Assembly: GCF_000315365.1 (NCBI RefSeq)
Contig: NZ_CAOS01000010.1
Span: 62,001 to 126,000 of the forward strand
Length of the DNA stretch: 64,000 nt
Reading direction: 5' to 3'
Source: Desulforamulus hydrothermalis Lam5 = DSM 18033
GTDB lineage: Bacteria > Bacillota > Desulfotomaculia > Desulfotomaculales > Desulfotomaculaceae
This document shows, one piece after another, positions 7,734-16,684 of the stretch; position 1 is the stretch's first letter; each line of letters opens with the position of its first letter. The position numbers and the translations under genes are program-made. Below the pieces are notes generated by a model that made no database searches, was not told the DNA's origin, and saw only the letters and a program-made list of their open reading frames with translations.

Positions 7734-9155
7734 TTGACTTACACCTATCACATACCCAGGCTGCTGATCGGCGCCCCCCAGGGCCGGTCGGGCAAAACTA
7801 CCGTCACCATCGGCCTGCTGGCAGCCTTAACGGCCCGGGGCTACCGAGTACAGCCCTACAAAAAGGGGCCGGATTTTATCGACCCCAGCTGGTTGACCAA
7901 AGTGGCCGGGCGCACCTGCCGCAACCTGGACAGCTACTTGATGGACCAAGAGTCCATCCGGCAAACCTTTATCAGTCATGCCCAGGATGCAGACATAGCA
8001 GTTATTGAAGGGGCGATGGGGCTGTTTGACGGGGTGGACCTGGCGGGCAGCGGCAGCTCAGCCGAGATTGCCAAAATCGTCCAGGCACCGGTGCTGCTGG
8101 TTGTTAACTGCACCCGCATGACCCGCAGCGTGGCTGCCATGGTTAGCGGATTTGCTCACTTTGATGCGGCGGTTAAGATCGGCGGTGTGATTTTAAACCA
8201 GGTAGCCCGCAGCCGGCATGAAAAAATGCTGCGGGCGGCCATTAACGAATATTGCGGTGTGCCGGTGCTGGGCGCACTGCCCAAAGGCAGCCGGTTCACC
8301 ATACCCGACCGCCACCTGGGCCTGATCCCGGCGGGCGAAAACGAGGCCCTGCTGGAGGCCATCGGGCAGCTGGGTGAGGCCGCCGCCCGGTACCTGGATT
8401 TAGACGGCATCATGCAAATGGCCCGGCGCTGGCCCGGCCTCACCGTCCGGCAGGCAATACCCCCGGCGCCGGCGGTGCAATGGCTGGAGCGCGGCTCAGC
8501 CACCCCCAGGCCGCCTGTTGTCATAGGGGTTATACGGGACCGGTCCTTCTCCTTTTATTACCCGGAAAACCTGGAAGCCCTGGTGGCAGCGGGGGCCGGC
8601 TTGCTGTCTGTCAGTGCCATTGATGATCCGCTCTTGCCGGATGTCGACGGCCTGTACATCGGCGGCGGCTTCCCGGAAGTGCTGGCTGCAGAACTGGCCG
8701 CCAACCGTTCCTTCCGGCAGGATTTGCGGCAAAAAATTGAACAGGGACTGCCGGTATACGCCGAATGCGGCGGTTTAATGTATTTAGGGCGGCGCATTCA
8801 CTGGGAAGATAAGTCTTTCGAGATGGTGGGGGCACTGCCCCTGGAAGTGGAAATGGTCAAAAAACCCCAGGGACACGGCTATATGCACCTGGAAGTGCTG
8901 CCGGGCACGCCGTACTTTGCCGCCGGCCAAATTATCCGGGGCCATGAGTTCCACAACTCCCGGGTTGTCAACCTGGATCCTGAATGCCGCTTTGCCTGCC
9001 GGGTGCTGCGGGGCCACGGCATCAACGGCGAGTACGACGGCCTGTGCTATAAAAATGTACTGGCCCTGTACAACCACCTTCACGCCGTGGCGGAACCGGA
9101 CTGGGCCCGCAACTTTGTAAAGCTGGCCCGCAGCCGGCGCACGGGCGGGAACTAA
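7734..9155 (+). CDS. dsrN: CbiA/CobB-family amidotransferase, likely DsrN siroheme amidase
   Basis: 473-residue glutamine-dependent amidotransferase. The N-terminal P-loop (GAPQGRSGKTTVT, residues ~13-25) is an ATP-activating domain; the C-terminal class I glutaminase domain has its nucleophile in VYAECGGLMYLG near residue 345. The family makes cobyrinate a,c-diamide. Members encoded with dsr genes (DsrN) are proposed to amidate siroheme for DsrAB. No cobalamin genes are nearby, while dsrC precedes it, so DsrN is preferred. TTG start at 7734 with SD AAGGCGGTGA. True CbiA remains possible. Confidence 0.82.
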   Translation: MTYTYHIPRLLIGAPQGRSGKTTVTIGLLAALTARGYRVQPYKKGPDFIDPSWLTKVAGRTCRNLDSYLMDQESIRQTFISHAQDADIAVIEGAMGLFDGVDLAGSGSSAEIAKIVQAPVLLVVNCTRMTRSVAAMVSGFAHFDAAVKIGGVILNQVARSRHEKMLRAAINEYCGVPVLGALPKGSRFTIPDRHLGLIPAGENEALLEAIGQLGEAAARYLDLDGIMQMARRWPGLTVRQAIPPAPAVQWLERGSATPRPPVVIGVIRDRSFSFYYPENLEALVAAGAGLLSVSAIDDPLLPDVDGLYIGGGFPEVLAAELAANRSFRQDLRQKIEQGLPVYAECGGLMYLGRRIHWEDKSFEMVGALPLEVEMVKKPQGHGYMHLEVLPGTPYFAAGQIIRGHEFHNSRVVNLDPECRFACRVLRGHGINGEYDGLCYKNVLALYNHLHAVAEPDWARNFVKLARSRRTGGN

Positions 9156-9303
9156 GGGCACCGGAAACCGCCGTTAGTGTTTCCCGACACACTGAAACAG
9201 CTGCAGACAAAGGTAAGCCAAGGTGGTTTTATGATCCCCTGCCGGTGCGCAGACCGGGGCTAAAGGGGATCATAAACCGCCGTTAATAATTCTTGACACA
9301 TTG
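9156..9303. repeat. Right-half remnant plus short copy of the structured repeat
   Basis: 9156-9199 holds only the right end of the element (CACCGGAAACCGCCGTTAGT, then GACACACTGAAA). 9201-9303 is a short copy: outer stem GGTGGTTTTATGATCCCCT (9222-9240) with AGGGGATCATAAACCGCC (9264-9281), closed over a GCCGGTGCGCAGACCGG hairpin. The long internal domain of the other copies is absent. It ends directly at a terminator hairpin. Confidence 0.65.
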
Positions 9304-9338
9304 AAACTTCGGGTCTTGCCCGAAGTTTTATTTTTTTC
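9304..9338 (+). terminator. Rho-independent terminator after dsrN/repeat
   Basis: AAACTTCGGG-TCTT-CCCGAAGTTT stem followed by a T-rich run (TATTTTTTT). It probably ends the dsrN transcript and isolates the sleB-ypeB unit. Confidence 0.85.
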
Positions 9339-9408
9339 AAGGACTGCCAAACCACATAAAGCCAGCCTCCTCAGGTAAAAATAACAAAAAAACATGGGGT
9401 GATGCTTA

Positions 9409-10125
9409 ATGCTGTGGGGAAGCATGCAAAACAAGCGGAGAATAGGGATTGCCCTCATCAGCCTGATCTTCTTTTGCCTGGGCGGCCTGTTATTTTACAG
9501 CCGGGCCCTGGCCCAGGATACCCTTTACTGGGGAACCGGCGGCAGCAAAGTACGGGCGGTGCAGCAGCGGTTAAAAGACTGGGGCTACTACAACGGTCCG
9601 GTCAACGGTTATTACAGCGGGCAGACGGTCGCTGCCGTAAGAAAATTTCAAGCCCGGAACGGCCTGCGGGTGGACGGCGTGGTGGGGCCTCAAACCTACC
9701 AGGCCCTGGGCCTGTACACGCCGCCCAAAAAAACCACCTATACAGCCACCACCTCCCGGGGCTTTGTTTCCAACCGGGATACCGTTAACCTGCTGGCGCG
9801 GGTAATCATGGGCGAAGCGGCCGATGAACCCTATATCGGCAAAGTGGCCGTAGGGGCGGTAATGCTCAACCGCATGAAAAACTCACAATTTCCCAACACA
9901 TTGGCCGGCGTTATCTACCAGCCCCTGGCCTTTGAATCGGTGGCCAACGGCCAGTATAACCGGCCCTTAAGCCAGGAGGCCCTGCGGGCTGCCCAGGATG
10001 CCCTGGCGGGCTATGATCCCACCGGCGGGGCGCTGTTCTTCTGGAATCCCGGCAAGCCGGTGAGCCGCTGGATTTGGTCGCGCCGAATTGTTACCCAAAT
10101 TGGCAACCACGTGTTTGCACACTAA
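9409..10125 (+). CDS. sleB: Spore cortex-lytic enzyme SleB-like
   Basis: 238 residues. It degrades muramic-lactam-containing spore cortex during germination. An N-terminal signal/anchor (residues ~10-35) is followed by a peptidoglycan-binding domain (RAVQQRLKDWGYYNGPVNGY) and a C-terminal Hydrolase_2 domain (NLLARVIMGEAADEPYIGKVA onward; Glu in GEA is the likely catalytic residue). It is next to ypeB, its usual partner. ATG at 9409 follows GGGGTGATG; an in-frame ATG at 9424 is an alternative. Expression in the forespore is expected from the family; no clear sigma-G promoter was recognised. Confidence 0.9.
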   Translation: MLWGSMQNKRRIGIALISLIFFCLGGLLFYSRALAQDTLYWGTGGSKVRAVQQRLKDWGYYNGPVNGYYSGQTVAAVRKFQARNGLRVDGVVGPQTYQALGLYTPPKKTTYTATTSRGFVSNRDTVNLLARVIMGEAADEPYIGKVAVGAVMLNRMKNSQFPNTLAGVIYQPLAFESVANGQYNRPLSQEALRAAQDALAGYDPTGGALFFWNPGKPVSRWIWSRRIVTQIGNHVFAH

Positions 10126-10143
10126 AGGGAAGGGGATACCGCA

Positions 10144-11499
10144 ATGAAAAAATGGGGTTTGCCGGCCCTGATTGGCGTTATGGTCTTAATAGCTGCAGGA
10201 ACCTGGGGTTACAAGCAGTATCAGGATAAAATTTTACTGGAAACCCACGTCAACAACCGCTACCAGATGTCATTTTACAACCTGATCAGCCGGGTGCAAA
10301 GCATGGAGGTTTTACTGGCCAAAACCCTGGCGGTTTCCGGCCAGCCGGACGATACCATAATTTTTTCCGAAATCTGGCTGCAATCCGAAGGGGCCAGGGA
10401 AAATCTCACCCAACTGCCCTTAACTTCCAACGTAGTGGCCAGAACAGCCAAATTTTTAAGCCAGGCCGGTGACTTTGCCCGGGTTAAGGCCAGGGAAATT
10501 AACAGCGGCCAAAGCATGTCGGAAGAAGACTACCGCAACCTGCACAATCTTTACCGGCAGGCGGCACAATTGAACAAGGAACTGCATAACATGGAGGGTA
10601 AAGTGGCCGACGGCAAATTGAGCCTGGCAGAACTGGCCCGGGCCGGGCGGCAAGAACTGCCGAAGGGCAGTCCCGGCACCGGAGCAGCTGACTTTCAGAG
10701 CATCGACCGGGATATGCAGGGTTTCCCCACCCTGATTTACGACGGCCCCTTTTCCGATCACTTGGATCGGGTGCAACCTGCTGCCTTAAAGGGTGAACCC
10801 GCCGGCGCTGACGAAGCCAGGAATATCCTGCGGCAATTTGTTGACCTGAAGGATGACAAAGACTACCGGGCCCAGGTTACCGGCCGGGTGCGGGAAAAAA
10901 TACCCGGCTACCAGGTGGAACTGCTGCCCCGCCGGGGAGGCGAGGGCCGCATCTCGGGCAGTGTCAGCGAAAAGGGCGGCCATGTGGTGTGGTACCTGAA
11001 CAGCCGGCCGGTTGGCAGCGCCCAAGTAAAAATTGAGCAGGCGGTTGCCCGGGCCCAACGCTTCCTGGCCGACCGCGGCTATCAAAATATGGTTGGCATT
11101 TACCACCAGGTAGAAAACGGCATTGCCGTCATTAACTTTGCGCCGGAAGAAAAAGGCGTGCTGCTCTACCCGGACCAGGTGAAAGTCAATGTTGCCCTGG
11201 ATAACGGCCAAATTGTGGGCTTTGATGCCCGGGGCTACCTGATGGCGCACAAACCAAGAAACATTCCCATGCCGCAAATTACCGCTGCCCGGGCCAAAAG
11301 CAAAGTAAACCCGCGCATGGAAGTAATCAACACCCGGCTGGTGATGATACCCACCGACGGGGGCAAAGAAAGGTTTTCCTATGAAGTTACCGGCCGCATC
11401 AACGGCGAAACCTTCCTGGTGTATGTCAATGCCATAACCGGTAAAACCGATCAGGTGTTAAAATTAATTCAAGCCCCCAACGGAACTTTAACAATGTAA
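10144..11499 (+). CDS. ypeB: Germination protein YpeB
   Basis: 451 residues with an N-terminal membrane anchor (residues ~5-25) and YPEB/PepSY-like repeats at the C-terminal half. In spores YpeB is needed to localise and stabilise SleB. ATG start with SD GGGAAGGGG; 18 bp after sleB, so co-transcribed. It is of usual length and shows no damage. Confidence 0.92.
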   Translation: MKKWGLPALIGVMVLIAAGTWGYKQYQDKILLETHVNNRYQMSFYNLISRVQSMEVLLAKTLAVSGQPDDTIIFSEIWLQSEGARENLTQLPLTSNVVARTAKFLSQAGDFARVKAREINSGQSMSEEDYRNLHNLYRQAAQLNKELHNMEGKVADGKLSLAELARAGRQELPKGSPGTGAADFQSIDRDMQGFPTLIYDGPFSDHLDRVQPAALKGEPAGADEARNILRQFVDLKDDKDYRAQVTGRVREKIPGYQVELLPRRGGEGRISGSVSEKGGHVVWYLNSRPVGSAQVKIEQAVARAQRFLADRGYQNMVGIYHQVENGIAVINFAPEEKGVLLYPDQVKVNVALDNGQIVGFDARGYLMAHKPRNIPMPQITAARAKSKVNPRMEVINTRLVMIPTDGGKERFSYEVTGRINGETFLVYVNAITGKTDQVLKLIQAPNGTLTM

Positions 11500-11500
11500 A

Positions 11501-11529
11501 TTGACAGCGTCTTGAATAAGTGGTAAGAT
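11501..11529 (+). promoter_or_regulatory. Sigma-A promoter of the T-box/Lrp operon
   Basis: Perfect -35 TTGACA at 11501-11506, 17-bp spacer, -10 TAAGAT at 11524-11529. It begins two bases after the ypeB stop codon and drives the T-box leader. Confidence 0.75.
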
Positions 11530-11551
11530 ACCACTTAATACCCCATAAACA

Positions 11552-11820
11552 AAACCATGACGGGGAAGAAGGTTGTGTAAATTGCCCAGCGAGCCGGGGT
11601 TTGGTGCAAGCCCGGCCAAGGAAGCAGCCGGGCCGCCCCTGAGTGCAGGCCGAAACAACAGGGTTAACTTTCCTGCCGGTAAGTTAACCGGGAGTAAGCC
11701 TTGCCGGTGCTTCGCCGTTACAGAAGTCCGAGTGGGTTGCCGCGGCTGTGCCGCCGGTAACCAATGAGGGTGGTACCACGGATGTCAACTCCGTCCCTTT
11801 TGGGGACGGGGTTTTTTATT
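11552..11820 (+). promoter_or_regulatory. T-box riboswitch leader with terminator
   Basis: The leader has a Stem I-like region (GACGGGGAAGAAGG onward, distal hairpin GAGCCGGGG/CAAGCCCGG) and the hallmark T-box sequence TGAGGGTGGTACCACGG at 11765-11781, which pairs with uncharged tRNA acceptor ends. It ends with a terminator (CCGTCCC-TTTT-GGGGACGG then GTTTTTTATT, 11787-11819). It controls the downstream Lrp-like regulator and aminotransferase. I could not assign the specifier codon with confidence; an Ala or Gly reading of the 3' side of Stem I is possible but weak. Confidence 0.9.
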
Positions 11821-11848
11821 TAAGCGACAAAACTACGGAGGTGCCAGT

Positions 11849-12328
11849 ATGCTGGAAATCTTGGAGATCCTGCAAAACAACAGCCGGCTGACTGCCAAAC
11901 AAATTGCCGCCATGACCGGCCGGGATGAGCAAGAGGTGCGGCAAATAATTGAGCGTTTAGAGGCGGATAAAACCATTATCAAGTATTTCACGCTGATTAA
12001 CTGGGAAAAAGCAGGCGTGGAAAAAGTATCCGCCCTCATTGAAGTAAAAATAAGCCCCCAGCGGGATGTGGGCTTTGATGCGGTGGCGGAACGCATTTAC
12101 CGCTTTCCGGAGGTCAAAACCGTTCACCTGATGTCCGGCGCCTACGACCTGGCGGTGCTGGTGGAAGGCATCACCATGAAAGAAGTGGCCCTTTTTGTGG
12201 CTACCAAACTGGCCACCATCGAGCATGTGTTAAGCACCGCCACCCATTTTGTCCTTAAGACTTATAAACAAGACGGCTTTATTTTTGAAGATAAAGAAAC
12301 TGACAAAAGGCTGGTGATTAGCCCGTGA
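11849..12328 (+). CDS. Lrp/AsnC-family transcriptional regulator
   Basis: 159 residues: an N-terminal winged HTH (LEILEILQNNSRLTAKQIAAMTGR) and a C-terminal RAM/AsnC ligand domain (VHLMSGAYDLAVLVEG). Such proteins bind amino acids and regulate their metabolism. ATG with SD GGAGGTG. Its stop overlaps the GTG start of the aminotransferase (GTGA), so the pair is coupled, and both lie under the T-box. The effector is unknown; the amino acid used by the aminotransferase is a reasonable guess. Confidence 0.9.
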   Translation: MLEILEILQNNSRLTAKQIAAMTGRDEQEVRQIIERLEADKTIIKYFTLINWEKAGVEKVSALIEVKISPQRDVGFDAVAERIYRFPEVKTVHLMSGAYDLAVLVEGITMKEVALFVATKLATIEHVLSTATHFVLKTYKQDGFIFEDKETDKRLVISP

Positions 12329-13524
12329 GTACAGGCAAATGGACAGATTACATCAATCCTGCGGTGCAAAACATGCCGCCTTCCGGCATCCGCCGCTTTT
12401 TTGACCTGGCCGCCGAGATGGAAGGGGTTATCTCCCTGGGCGTAGGCGAACCGGACTTTGCCACGCCCTGGCATATCCGGGAATCCTGCATTTACTCCCT
12501 GCACCGGGGCAGAACCTCCTACACCAGCAACCAGGGGCTGCCGGAACTAAGGGAAGAAATTGCCCGCTACCTGGCCGGCCAGGGGGCGGTGTATGATCCC
12601 CGCCGGGAACTGCTGGTGACCGTGGGCGTGAGCGAAGCCCTGGACCTGGCCCTGCGTACGGTGATTCAACCCGGCGACGAAGTTATTATTCCCACCCCCT
12701 GCTATGTATCCTACATTCCCTGCACCACCCTGGCGGGCGGCGTACCGGTAACCGTAGCCACCCGCCTGGAAGATAATTTCCGGCTTACCGCCGACCGGCT
12801 GGAGGCTGCCATTACACCCCGCACCAAGGCCCTGCTGCTTTGCTACCCCAACAACCCTACCGGGGCGGTAATGGACCGGCAGAGCCTGCTGGCGATAGCG
12901 GAAGTGGTGGCCAAACACGACCTGTTGGTAATTTCGGATGAAATATACGACCGCCTGACCTACACCGGCCGGCACACCTGTTTTGCCGCCCTGCCGGGCA
13001 TGCGGGACCGCACCATACTGCTGAACGGTTTCTCCAAGGCCTATGCCATGACCGGCTGGCGCCTGGGCTACGCCGCCGCCCACCCGGATTTTATCGCCGC
13101 CATGACGAAAATCCACCAGTATACCATGCTGTGCGCTCCCATCACCGCCCAGGTGGCTGCCCTGGAAGCCCTGCGCCACGGCCAAAGCGCCATGGAACAA
13201 ATGGTGGCCCAGTATAACCGGCGCCGGCGCCTGGTGCTGCAGGGATTTAAGGAAATCGGCCTGCCCTGTTTTGAACCCGGCGGTGCCTTTTACGCCTTTC
13301 CCTACATTGGCCATACCGGCTTGAGCGCTGCGGAGTTTGCCGAGAACCTGCTGCGGGAAGAAAAAGTAGCTGTTATTCCCGGCGATGTCTTTGGTCCGGG
13401 CGGCGAACAGTGTATCCGCTGTTCTTATGCCTCCTCGGTGGATGACTTAACCGAGGCCGTTAAACGCATGGGCCGGTTTATTAAAAACCGCACAGCCGGC
13501 CGGGCCAGGGTGGTTTATCTTTAA
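12325..13524 (+). CDS. Class I/II PLP aminotransferase
   Basis: 399-residue fold-type I aminotransferase. Visible motifs: CYPNNPTGAV near residue 175, DEIYDRLTY near 210, the PLP lysine in LNGFSKAYAMTGWRLGY near 240, and a C-terminal substrate-carboxylate Arg region (CIRCSYASS). Family members act on aspartate, alanine or aromatic amino acids. Downstream paaK and iorAB favour aromatic amino acids, while T-box control favours biosynthesis; specificity cannot be settled from sequence. GTG start overlaps the Lrp gene. No clear terminator follows; 13,525-13,788 is gene-free, with a GC-rich hairpin (GCGGCAGCT/AGCTGCCGC) near 13,562. Confidence 0.88.
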   Translation: MSTGKWTDYINPAVQNMPPSGIRRFFDLAAEMEGVISLGVGEPDFATPWHIRESCIYSLHRGRTSYTSNQGLPELREEIARYLAGQGAVYDPRRELLVTVGVSEALDLALRTVIQPGDEVIIPTPCYVSYIPCTTLAGGVPVTVATRLEDNFRLTADRLEAAITPRTKALLLCYPNNPTGAVMDRQSLLAIAEVVAKHDLLVISDEIYDRLTYTGRHTCFAALPGMRDRTILLNGFSKAYAMTGWRLGYAAAHPDFIAAMTKIHQYTMLCAPITAQVAALEALRHGQSAMEQMVAQYNRRRRLVLQGFKEIGLPCFEPGGAFYAFPYIGHTGLSAAEFAENLLREEKVAVIPGDVFGPGGEQCIRCSYASSVDDLTEAVKRMGRFIKNRTAGRARVVYL

Positions 13525-13788
13525 CAACCGACCCGCCGGCAACCACACTTGCCGGGCCGGGGCGGCAGCTGCCCCGAGCTGCCGCAAAAAATGTGCAAAC
13601 CGGGCAGGAATCAGCATAATTATATAGAATAAGATTTATATTTTACAGTTTCGGAGGTGATGGCAGGACGGCAGTACGGTAGATTTGCAGGAGAGCAGGC
13701 AAGCGGGATGGTTTGGTTAGGCAGTATTAGAACAAAACCGGGCAGGTTGCCCGGCTTATCACACATAGCAGAACAGGAGGATGGTAGA

Positions 13789-15303
13789 ATGAAAGGGCTG
13801 TTTCTTACCCTTTTTATAGGGTTTCTTTTATTTAGCGGGCTTTACTGCATGCGGCGGGCCCAAACCCTTAACGACTTTTTTCTCGGCGGCAGGACGGTGG
13901 GTCCCTGGCTGTCTGCCTTTGCCTTTGGCACCACCTATTTTTCCGCCGTCATCTTTATCGGTTATGCCGGCAAAGTGGGCTGGGGCTTTGGCCTGTCCGC
14001 CCTTTGGCTGGCGGTGGGCAATACCCTGCTGGGCAGCTTGCTGGCCTGGTGGGTGCTGGCCCGGCGCACCCGGCAGATGACTGTGCGTTTAAACACCATG
14101 ACCATGCCGCAGTTCCTGGGGGCCCGTTACCTGTCACCCGGCCTCAAGATATTTGCCGCACTGCTTATCTTCGTCTTTATGATTCCCTACTCAGCATCCG
14201 TATACATGGGTTTGAGCTACCTGTTTGAACGGGTTTTTGCCATTCCCTATACCTATGCGGCGGTGGCCATGGCGGTGCTTACCGCCATGTACCTGGTTAC
14301 CGGCGGCTACCGGGCCGTAGCCCTGACTGACGTGGTTCAGGGAACGGTCATGATTTTCGGGGTATGCACATTAATTTACTATGTACTGGGGGCGCCCCCG
14401 GTGGGCGGCTTGCTGCCGGCCATCAATAAACTGGCCGCCGTCGACCCGCGGCTGACGGCGCCGGTGGGTCCCCCCGGCCTGGTGCCCATTGCTTCCCTGG
14501 TTATCCTCACCAGCCTGGGTACCTGGGGGCTGCCCCAGATGGTGCAAAAATTTTATGCCATTAAAGACGAGGCGGCCATCAAACCCGCCGCCATAGTGGC
14601 CACCCTGTTTGCCCTGGTTATTACCACCGGCGCTTATTTTACCGGCAGCATGACCAGACTGTTTTTTGACCGGCTGCCGGTGGATGCCGTAACCGGCAAA
14701 CCCAACCCCGACCTGATGATCCCGCAAATTATGATGAACCACCTGCCGGAATGGGCGGTAACCCTGATCTTGCTGCTGGTGCTGTCGGCTTCCATGTCTA
14801 CCCTGGCCTCCCTGGTGCTGGTGGCCAGCTCTGCCGTAACCATCGACCTGCTCCAGGGTGTTTGTCCTGCCCTCAGCGAGCGTCACCAGGTGCGGCTGAT
14901 GCGGCTGTTTTGCACCCTGTTCATTGCCCTGTCGGTGGGCCTGGCCCTGCTCAAGCCCACCCTCATCTTAAGCCTGATGGCCATCTCCTGGGGCACTTTG
15001 GCCGGCGCTTTCCTGGCCCCGTACCTCTACGGCTTATACTGGCGGGGGGCCACCGCCCGGGGGGCCTGGCTGGCCGCCCTCACCGGGCTGACCATATCGG
15101 TAATTTTTTCCTTTTACTTTAAGCTGGATGCCGGCAAAATTCCCCTGGTAGGTTCCCTGGCCATGCTGGTGCCGCTGGCTGTGCTGCCCCTGGTCAGCCT
15201 GGTCAGTGAGCCGCTGCCGGAGGATCACCTGTGCAGTGTGTTTGGCGACAGGGCGCCCCGGCGTACCCTGTTAGTGAAAAACAAGAAGGTGGAACAGTTA
15301 TGA
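13789..15303 (+). CDS. Sodium:solute symporter family protein
   Basis: 504-residue membrane transporter with about 12-13 hydrophobic helices, of the SSS family ([21 protein letters not shown] near the N-terminus; [22 protein letters not shown]). ATG at 13,789 is chosen for the SD AGGAGG (13,776-13,781); the frame is open upstream but lacks an SD. The 4-nt ATGA overlap with paaK links it to phenylacetate or aromatic acid uptake, which is inference. Proline, pantothenate or acetate transport are alternatives within the family. Confidence 0.85.
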   Translation: MKGLFLTLFIGFLLFSGLYCMRRAQTLNDFFLGGRTVGPWLSAFAFGTTYFSAVIFIGYAGKVGWGFGLSALWLAVGNTLLGSLLAWWVLARRTRQMTVRLNTMTMPQFLGARYLSPGLKIFAALLIFVFMIPYSASVYMGLSYLFERVFAIPYTYAAVAMAVLTAMYLVTGGYRAVALTDVVQGTVMIFGVCTLIYYVLGAPPVGGLLPAINKLAAVDPRLTAPVGPPGLVPIASLVILTSLGTWGLPQMVQKFYAIKDEAAIKPAAIVATLFALVITTGAYFTGSMTRLFFDRLPVDAVTGKPNPDLMIPQIMMNHLPEWAVTLILLLVLSASMSTLASLVLVASSAVTIDLLQGVCPALSERHQVRLMRLFCTLFIALSVGLALLKPTLILSLMAISWGTLAGAFLAPYLYGLYWRGATARGAWLAALTGLTISVIFSFYFKLDAGKIPLVGSLAMLVPLAVLPLVSLVSEPLPEDHLCSVFGDRAPRRTLLVKNKKVEQL

Positions 15304-16598
15304 TTTGGAACAAAGCGTGTGAAACCATGGACCGGGAGGAACTGCAGCGGCTGCAGGCCTCCCGGCTGCAGCAAACCGTAGCCAATGTTTACCAAAGGGT
15401 ACCCTTTTACCGGGAACTGTTTGACCGCCACGGGGTTAGCCCGGCAGATATCAAAAGCGTGGCGGATGTTGTCAAACTGCCCTTTACCACCAAAACCGCC
15501 CTGCGGGACAACTACCCCTTTAACATGTTTGCGGTGCCCATGAAAAAAGTGGTACGGCTGCATGCTTCCTCCGGCACCACCGGCAAGCCCACTGTGGTGG
15601 GTTATACCCGCCAGGATATCGAAACCTGGTCGGAACTGGTGGCACGCATGGTTACCGCAGCCGGCGTAACCGATGAGGATGTGGCCCAGGTAAGTTTTGG
15701 CTACGGCTTGTTTACCGGCGCCTTCGGGTTGCACTACGGGCTGGAAAAGGTCGGCGCCACCGTGGTGCCTTCCTCCACCGGCAATACCGAAAAACAAATC
15801 ATGCTGATTCAGGATTTTGGCACCACCGCCCTGATCGGCACTCCCACCTACGCCCTGCATATGGCAGAAGTGGCCCGGGGCATGGGCATCGACCCCAAAA
15901 GCCTGGGGGTTAAAGTGGGGCTTTTTGGTTCCGAGGCCTGGACCGAAAGCATGCGGGACGAGATAGAAAAAATATGGGGCTTGTTTGCCACCGACAACTA
16001 CGGCCTCAGCGAAATAATCGGGCCGGGCGTGGCGGGCGAGTGCCGGCAGCGGCAGGGCATGCACATTGCCGAAGATCACTTCCTGGTGGAGGTGATCAAC
16101 CCGGCTACCGGCGAACCGGTACCCGACGGGGAAGAAGGGGAGCTGGTCATTACCAGCCTGACCAAAGAGGCGCTGCCTATTATCCGCTATCGCACCAGGG
16201 ATATTACCGTTAAAACCGGCGAGCCCTGTGCCTGCGGCAGAACCCATGCCCGCATCCGCAAGGTGAGCGGCCGGACGGATGACATGCTGATTGTCAGCGG
16301 CGTCAACGTGTTCCCCTCCCAGATCGAAGACGTGCTGCTGCAAATTGACGGTGTGGCACCCCACTACCAGATTATAGTAACGAAAAAAGGTTATCTGGAT
16401 GCCATGGAAATCCAGGTGGAAATGAGCGATGCCGCCTTTACCGGCAACTGGCGGGATCTGGAAGCATTGGAAGCAAAAGTCCGGTCGCGGCTGCTGGCGG
16501 TTCTTTCCATCAACCCTAAAGTGAAACTGCTGGAGCCCCGTTCCTTGGAACGCAGTACCGGCAAAGCCAAACGTGTTATCGACCTGCGTCAAAAATAA
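15300..16598 (+). CDS. paaK: Phenylacetate-CoA ligase
   Basis: 432-residue adenylate-forming enzyme that activates phenylacetate (or another aryl acid) with ATP and CoA. The AMP-binding P-loop is [15 protein letters not shown] near residue 85; [16 protein letters not shown] and the YGLSE motif follow, and the C-terminal AMP-binding cap starts near [15 protein letters not shown]. The ATG overlaps the symporter stop (ATGA). Standing before iorAB it matches the common paaK-iorAB arrangement, in which arylpyruvates are converted to aryl acetates. Confidence 0.93.
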   Translation: MIWNKACETMDREELQRLQASRLQQTVANVYQRVPFYRELFDRHGVSPADIKSVADVVKLPFTTKTALRDNYPFNMFAVPMKKVVRLHASSGTTGKPTVVGYTRQDIETWSELVARMVTAAGVTDEDVAQVSFGYGLFTGAFGLHYGLEKVGATVVPSSTGNTEKQIMLIQDFGTTALIGTPTYALHMAEVARGMGIDPKSLGVKVGLFGSEAWTESMRDEIEKIWGLFATDNYGLSEIIGPGVAGECRQRQGMHIAEDHFLVEVINPATGEPVPDGEEGELVITSLTKEALPIIRYRTRDITVKTGEPCACGRTHARIRKVSGRTDDMLIVSGVNVFPSQIEDVLLQIDGVAPHYQIIVTKKGYLDAMEIQVEMSDAAFTGNWRDLEALEAKVRSRLLAVLSINPKVKLLEPRSLERSTGKAKRVIDLRQK

Positions 16599-16684
16599 CC
16601 ATTTAACCGGATTGCCGGCGGCTCCCCTGTGCGGGGTGCTGTCCCAACGGGCGAAAATATTCAACTAACCAGGAGGCAACGTCA

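Noticed and set aside
11573-11767. 64-codon ORF
   Set aside because: It coincides with the T-box leader, whose bases are explained by RNA structure.
13640-13788. Possible riboswitch before the symporter (hairpin AACCGGGCAGGTTGCCCGG and purine-rich blocks)
   Set aside because: No known riboswitch consensus could be matched; kept only as an unannotated leader.
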